Below, piece after piece: positions 63,985-64,000 of a stretch of DNA of 64,000 nucleotides. A program made the position numbers and the translations under genes. This DNA comes from Peribacillus frigoritolerans. Lineage in GTDB: Bacteria > Bacillota > Bacilli > Bacillales > DSM-1321. The stretch is taken from the NCBI RefSeq assembly GCF_030676415.1, contig NZ_JAUUTW010000014.1, positions 62,001 to 126,000 of the forward strand. Direction: 5' to 3'. The notes beneath the pieces were generated by a model. The model made no database searches. It had not been told where the DNA came from and was given only the letters and a program-made list of their open reading frames with translations. The first letter of the stretch is position 1, and every line of letters starts with the position of its first letter.

Positions 63985-64000
63985 GCCCATTGTCTCCACC

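Overview
The window looks like chromosome from an endospore-forming Bacillaceae member, probably Peribacillus or a close relative (inference). Supporting signs are strong AGGAGG-type ribosome binding sites, GTG and TTG starts, a B. megaterium-like cobalamin operon, a YozQ-type small protein, a YbdM-like kinase and many LysR regulators. No rRNA, tRNA, insertion sequence, prophage or CRISPR array was seen.

Layout. Bases 1-4.9 kb hold a minus-strand operon for anthranilate breakdown through 3-hydroxyanthranilate: flavin reductase, flavin-dependent hydroxylase, IclR regulator, 3-hydroxyanthranilate dioxygenase, ACMS decarboxylase and a RidA-type deaminase cut by the window edge. A Ser/Thr kinase (5.05-5.87 kb) converges on a tiny Ser/Arg-rich gene, followed by HU. 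From 6.8 to 21.0 kb lies a 15-gene anaerobic (early cobalt insertion) cobalamin operon in the order cbiW-H60-X-J-C-D-ET-L-F-G-A-cobA-cbiY-btuR-cbiP. It is headed by a B12 riboswitch with a terminator. A second B12 riboswitch points the other way into the cobalt importer cbiMNQO (21.6-24.6 kb). Cobalt uptake and corrin synthesis therefore share control from one regulatory island.

From 24.7 to 47.7 kb come accessory metabolic units: a YozQ-like protein, an alanine/glycine symporter, acyl-CoA synthetase plus an acyl-CoA dehydrogenase-like protein, LysR plus MFS carrier, a secreted SdsA-type alkylsulfatase, LysR with a two-gene chromate transporter, an NhaC-type antiporter, an SRAP protein, HutG with a divergent LysR, and an amino-acid/cystine-type ABC importer divergent from a DszC/SfnB-like flavoprotein (likely sulfur scavenging).

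From 47.8 to 55 kb a secreted gamma-glutamyltransferase sits beside a TAXI-TRAP importer with DUF1850 protein and a divergent LysR. This suggests release and uptake of glutamate-like products. From 55.3 to 60.2 kb a sigma-54 activator is divergent from a YfcC-type carrier and an isoaspartyl dipeptidase gene broken by a one-base frameshift; a consensus -24/-12 promoter precedes the carrier. The right end (60.6-64 kb) carries ferredoxin reductase, ferredoxin, an alpha/beta hydrolase and a cis-dihydrodiol-dehydrogenase-like SDR, the apparent edge of a second aromatic-degradation cluster continuing beyond 64000.

Coordinates of starts were refined from ribosome binding sites; functional names rest on recognised motifs and family knowledge, not on database searches.
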